From Clostridia bacterium (GTDB lineage: Bacteria; Bacillota; Clostridia; HGM11514), in NCBI GenBank assembly GCA_900757255.1, contig CAAENE010000167.1, positions 1 through 8,958 of the forward strand: a DNA stretch of 8,958 nt, given 5' to 3'. The notes beneath the pieces were generated by a model. It ran no database searches and was not told where the DNA came from. It was given only the letters and a program-made list of their open reading frames with translations. Each line of letters starts with the position of its first letter. The first letter of the stretch is position 1. This document shows positions 6,025 to 8,958 of this stretch, one piece after another. The position numbers were made by a program, and so were the translations under genes.

Positions 6025-7386
6025 ATGATAAAAAAGCAAATGATAGCTTTATTATTAGTTATGGTATTGTTAACAGCAAATGTCCTATACGCTGAATTTA
6101 CTGATATTAGTGGCCATTGGGCAGAGCAGGTTATTCAGCAGGCAGCTGAAATAGGAATCATCAAAGGACGAAGTGATACCCAATTTGATCCCGATGGTGA
6201 GGTAACCTGTGCCGAGTTTACTGTGATGTGTGTGAGAGCTTTGAATCAGGAAACGACAATAGGTGATGAGGACAGCTTTAGTGACGTTACTAAAAACGAC
6301 TGGTTTTATACTGAAATAGAAAGTGCGGTGCAATTAGGCCTGATTTATAAGGCAGATAAATTTTTCCCCAATGACCCGATTACCCGTGAAAGAATGGCAA
6401 CAATTGCATATCGGGCATACGGAAAAGATGCCCAAACCGCTGTATTAGATTTCTCTGATGCGGAAGATATATCTGATTGGGCCAGAGAACCCATTGCAAA
6501 ATCGATCACAGCAGGGTTGATCAATGGAATGGGGGACGGTACCTTTCAGCCGAAAGCGAATTTGACGCGCGCTCAAAGCGCTGCAATTGTATCGAGACTA
6601 TATGATAAGCTGCCGGGCAACGGCGGCAGCCCCTCGCCGACTGAAGAGCCAATACCGGGAATAACGTCGTCGCCTGCTATGACGCCGTCAGTCAGTCCAT
6701 CTCCGGGTTCTGGTAATAACGGCGGCGGTGGAGGAGGGGGTAATATACCAATACATACTCCTTCGCCGGCTGTGTCAGGCTCGCCAACTGAATCGAGTTC
6801 ACCATCAATCTCCCCTGAAGTTCCTTCGGTAAATCCATCAGTCACGCCCAATCCATCACAATCGCCCGATAATCCGGCGCCGTCACCAGATGAGCCAATT
6901 ATTTCAGGGAATACAGTTACCTTTTCTTTGGATGATAATTGGACGAAAGATTCTTTGCCTGGGCCGCAAATAAATGGAACCGCAGTTTCGACATATTCTA
7001 CCGTAAAAAAAGGAGCATCGGTCGTTTATCAGCCAAAAATTGCGTCCAAATATTATGCCGCAGTTTGGGTTTATGTTGTAAACGAAGGAACAGATTCTGA
7101 CACTGATGTCAAATATCAGGTCTTTCATAATGGACGGGTTGATGAATTTAGAATTAATATGGCGTTGGCGGAAACCGGATATTACTTCGCAGGTATCTAT
7201 GATTTCGCTGGGACTGGTAAAGGAAATGAATATGTGAAAGTGAGCAGAACATCGGATGGAACTGCGAAGACAACTATATCAGCAATACGGTTTGATTTGC
7301 TGAAGGAACAAACTGACGTAATAAATCCGATCTATAATCAAGATTCAGAAGTGGAATCTTCTATTTACGTAATACCAAAAAAATAA
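6025..7386 (+). CDS. Secreted SLH-domain protein with a golvesin-like domain, no catalytic domain
   Basis: The frame is open from a TTG at 5974, but I place the start at the ATG at 6025. It follows AAGGAGG by seven bases and begins a clean signal peptide, MIKKQ followed by a hydrophobic run to LYA (cleavage after residue 23). The protein has 453 residues: three SLH repeats (about 25-74, 84-133 and 142-192, with TRAQ at 181-184), a long Pro/Ser/Thr linker (198-292) containing seven consecutive glycines (233-239), and the shared C-terminal domain (about 300-453, W306, GP 313-314, HNGRVDE 368-374, IRFDLL 421-426). It ends at PKK just after that domain, exactly where the first protein continues into GH16. 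It may be a structural S-layer-like or carbohydrate-binding surface protein. No enzyme motif was seen. It sits between its own promoter and terminator. Confidence 0.92.
   Translation: MIKKQMIALLLVMVLLTANVLYAEFTDISGHWAEQVIQQAAEIGIIKGRSDTQFDPDGEVTCAEFTVMCVRALNQETTIGDEDSFSDVTKNDWFYTEIESAVQLGLIYKADKFFPNDPITRERMATIAYRAYGKDAQTAVLDFSDAEDISDWAREPIAKSITAGLINGMGDGTFQPKANLTRAQSAAIVSRLYDKLPGNGGSPSPTEEPIPGITSSPAMTPSVSPSPGSGNNGGGGGGGNIPIHTPSPAVSGSPTESSSPSISPEVPSVNPSVTPNPSQSPDNPAPSPDEPIISGNTVTFSLDDNWTKDSLPGPQINGTAVSTYSTVKKGASVVYQPKIASKYYAAVWVYVVNEGTDSDTDVKYQVFHNGRVDEFRINMALAETGYYFAGIYDFAGTGKGNEYVKVSRTSDGTAKTTISAIRFDLLKEQTDVINPIYNQDSEVESSIYVIPKK
6616..6900 (+). repeat. Pro/Ser/Thr-rich linker with glycine run
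   Basis: This low-complexity coding stretch encodes SP, TP and NP pairs, with a glycine run near its middle (codons at 6721-6741). It looks like an extended, possibly glycosylated spacer that carries the downstream domain out from the wall-bound SLH repeats. It has the same position and style as the linker of the next gene. Confidence 0.8.
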
Positions 7387-7396
7387 TATTTGATTC

Positions 7397-7431
7397 AACT
7401 GGACAGCAATCGAATGCTGTCCAGTTTTTTT
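7397..7431 (+). terminator. Strong intrinsic terminator after the second SLH gene
   Basis: A perfect 12-base-pair stem (7397-7408 with 7415-7426) closes a six-base loop (ATCGAA) and ends in a run of seven T. It starts eight bases after the stop codon, and is the clearest terminator in the window. Confidence 0.95.
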
Positions 7432-7492
7432 GTGAATTTAAAGGGGAATATAAAGAGATTAAAAAATATTTTAGCTAAATTAAATAAAAATA

Positions 7493-7521
7493 TTGAAAAA
7501 ATAAAATAAAAATGGTAGAAT
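7493..7521 (+). promoter_or_regulatory. Promoter of the third SLH gene
   Basis: TTGAAA (7493-7498), a 17-base spacer that is almost entirely A and T, and TAGAAT (7516-7521), with TGG before the -10 box. The surrounding 7432-7530 is strongly A/T-rich and could include an UP-like element. A second TAGAAT at 7526-7531 has no matching -35 box. Confidence 0.6.
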
Positions 7522-7548
7522 TATGTAGAATAAAAAGGAGGTAGGAAT

Positions 7549-8958
7549 ATGAAAAAAATAGCAGCAATTATTTTGGCATGCAGTCTGTTAACAACGTCTT
7601 TGTTTTGTGGAATTGAAGTGACAGCAGATCCGGTTGACACCTACTTTACTGACATCAAAGGGCATTGGGCAGAGCAAACACTCTTAGAAATGGTCGAAGA
7701 CGGATTGATCATCGGCAGAACAGAAACAGAATTTGACCCAGATGCTTTTGTGACAAGCGCGGAATTTGTAACAATGTGCATTAGAGTACAGGGAGGAGAA
7801 AAATTTCTGGGAGATCGAAAAACGTTCCAGGATGTAAATCACGGCGATTGGTTTTATCAAGATATCGAAACCGCCGTAGACCGGGGATTGGTAAAACCGG
7901 CGGACTATTTTATTCCAAACGAATCGATAACCCGCGAAAGAATGGCGACAATCGCCTATAGAGCGTATGGAAAAGATGAGATAAGTTCAGAATTATCCTT
8001 TATAGATGCGGACGAGATTGCGGATTATGCAAAAGAACCGGTCGCAAAGGCTGTACAGGCAGGATTGATTCAGGGAATGGATGACGGTACATTTCTGCCT
8101 AAGGCCGGTACAACCCGTGCACAGGCGGCAGTCGTAATCAACAGACTGCATCAGAAAATGGCGGAGAGTCCCCTTCCCAGCCCGGAAGAATCCCCTTCAC
8201 CGGCAGAACCAAGTGCATCTCCAATACCAAGTATATCACCTTCCCCTTCTTCAAAGCCAAGCAGTGGCGGCGGAGGCGGCGGAGGTGGCGGTTGTGGAGG
8301 AATTGTACCTTCAACACCCAGTCCGTCGATACAGCCGAGTCCTTCTATTATACCGTCTCAATGCCCTGAAATATCAGCTTCACCCTCGGCATCACCAAGT
8401 ATTGAGCCATCCGTTTCGCCAACGATACCAATTGTTGGTTTCCCGCAGCCTAATTTTTGTCACTTTTATAGAAACGAATGGAACAGGGGCGGCATCAAGG
8501 GACCGATATATGAAGAGCAGGGACAGCAATATCAAAGCGAGACAGCCTATACTGATAAAACAGGAGCGGTTGCGACCTATGGAGTAAAGGAATCCGGAAT
8601 GGTCAATATATATACTTACATTATAAAATCCGATGACGGGAAAGATGATACGAACGTAAAATATTTAATTTATTGTAATGGAAATGGAAGTGAAGTTAAT
8701 TTAGATTACAGTAAACTGGAAACAGGGTATCATTATTTAGGCACCTATGAATTTGTTGAGTCAGGATTTAACGTTGTTGGAGTCAAGCGTGAATCATCTG
8801 ATGAGACACTTACAAGAATTTCAACTGTGCGGTTTGATTTTCTAAAGGAACAGGAAGGAGAAACACCGCAATACGATGAAAATTCTGAGATAGAAAAGAG
8901 CGTATATATTTCTCCGTATGCCTTGAACGGCAAAGTTCAGAAGAATCCCTTTGCGGAA
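7549..8958 (+). CDS. Secreted SLH-domain protein with a golvesin-like domain, C-terminus beyond the window
   Basis: The frame is open for 470 codons from the ATG at 7549 to the last base, with no stop, so the gene is truncated only by the window. AAGGAGGT at 7535-7542 sets the start. There is a signal peptide (likely cleaved after VTA, residue 26) and three SLH repeats (about 32-82, 92-141 and 150-201, with TRAQ at 189-192). A Pro/Ser linker (207-297) has nine consecutive glycines (240-248) followed by a cysteine (C249). The shared domain follows (about 305-455, W311, GP 318-319, VRFDFL 427-432). After the point where the second protein ends, this one continues with SPYALNGKVQ and more, so a further domain, possibly an enzyme as in the first gene, may follow. 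Its identity cannot be known here. The protein also has cysteines C272, C304 and C376, unlike the second protein's linker and shared domain. Confidence 0.92.
   Translation, partial: MKKIAAIILACSLLTTSLFCGIEVTADPVDTYFTDIKGHWAEQTLLEMVEDGLIIGRTETEFDPDAFVTSAEFVTMCIRVQGGEKFLGDRKTFQDVNHGDWFYQDIETAVDRGLVKPADYFIPNESITRERMATIAYRAYGKDEISSELSFIDADEIADYAKEPVAKAVQAGLIQGMDDGTFLPKAGTTRAQAAVVINRLHQKMAESPLPSPEESPSPAEPSASPIPSISPSPSSKPSSGGGGGGGGGCGGIVPSTPSPSIQPSPSIIPSQCPEISASPSASPSIEPSVSPTIPIVGFPQPNFCHFYRNEWNRGGIKGPIYEEQGQQYQSETAYTDKTGAVATYGVKESGMVNIYTYIIKSDDGKDDTNVKYLIYCNGNGSEVNLDYSKLETGYHYLGTYEFVESGFNVVGVKRESSDETLTRISTVRFDFLKEQEGETPQYDENSEIEKSVYISPYALNGKVQKNPFAE
8167..8439 (+). repeat. Pro/Ser-rich linker with nine-glycine run
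   Basis: This low-complexity coding stretch is built of SP, PS and EP pairs on both sides of a glycine run (codons at 8266-8292) that is followed by a single cysteine codon (8293-8295). It is the counterpart of the linker in the second SLH protein. Confidence 0.8.

Noticed and set aside
6573..6851. Minus-strand open frame rich in Gly, Asp and Pro
   Set aside because: It is the antisense of the Pro/Ser/Gly linker. The low-complexity codons create an open frame on the opposite strand by composition alone.
7549..7608. Lipoprotein signal in the third SLH protein (cysteines at residues 11 and 20)
   Set aside because: LAC at 9-11 comes too early after the charged start, and LFC at 18-20 has a bulky residue before the cysteine. 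A standard signal peptidase site after VTA fits better, as does SLH anchoring.
8213..8587. Plus-strand open frame inside the third SLH gene, at first suggesting a frameshift
   Set aside because: The main frame from 7549 is uninterrupted to 8958 and retains the SLH, linker and shared-domain motifs. The other frame is a shadow of the linker.
1..8958. CRISPR arrays, insertion sequences, tRNA or rRNA genes
   Set aside because: I saw no regularly spaced direct repeats, transposase-like frames, terminal inverted repeats or tRNA-like cloverleaf sequences.

Overview
The window looks like a chromosomal segment of a low- to mid-GC Gram-positive bacterium, most likely a member of the Clostridia. The evidence is the minus-strand gene order rimP-nusA-ylxR-ylxQ-infB, which is typical of Firmicutes, a NusA without the C-terminal extension seen in enterobacteria, strong AGGAGG-type ribosome binding sites, and secreted proteins carrying S-layer homology (SLH) domains. 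A polysaccharide-degrading gut or environmental anaerobe with an SLH-anchored surface (Monoglobus-like, for example) would fit, but that is a guess.

Region 1 (1-3468, minus strand) is the translation/transcription housekeeping operon: rimP (ribosome maturation), nusA (transcription elongation and termination), ylxR/rnpM, ylxQ (L7Ae family) and infB (IF2, cut by the window edge after 444 codons). The genes are tightly packed. nusA and ylxR overlap by 17 bases, and ylxQ and infB overlap by 11 bases.

Region 2 (3469-3905) is a divergent intergenic region of about 440 bases. On the minus strand it holds a very good extended -10 promoter for the rimP operon. That promoter is followed, within the long predicted leader, by a terminator-like hairpin, a near-perfect palindrome and a possible second promoter. 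On the plus strand it holds the promoter of the first surface-protein gene. No convincing gene was seen in it.

Region 3 (3906-8958, plus strand) is a tandem array of three paralogous secreted proteins. Each has a signal peptide, three SLH repeats, a Thr/Pro/Ser-rich linker and a conserved beta-rich domain of about 130-150 residues that resembles the golvesin/xanthan-lyase-like accessory domain. They differ in what follows. The first carries a C-terminal GH16 glycoside hydrolase with an intact E-x-D-x-x-E active site. The second ends right after the shared domain and is a scaffold without a catalytic part. The third runs off the window and may carry a further domain. Each gene appears to have its own promoter of one shared architecture (TTG-type -35, 17-base spacer, TGN extended -10, TANAAT). 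The first two are each followed by a clear intrinsic terminator, so they are probably separate transcription units. I infer that they present a common module, and in some cases an enzyme, on the cell wall surface. The most unusual content is this three-gene family with a common chassis and variable C-termini, together with the apparent attenuator in front of the rimP-nusA operon.
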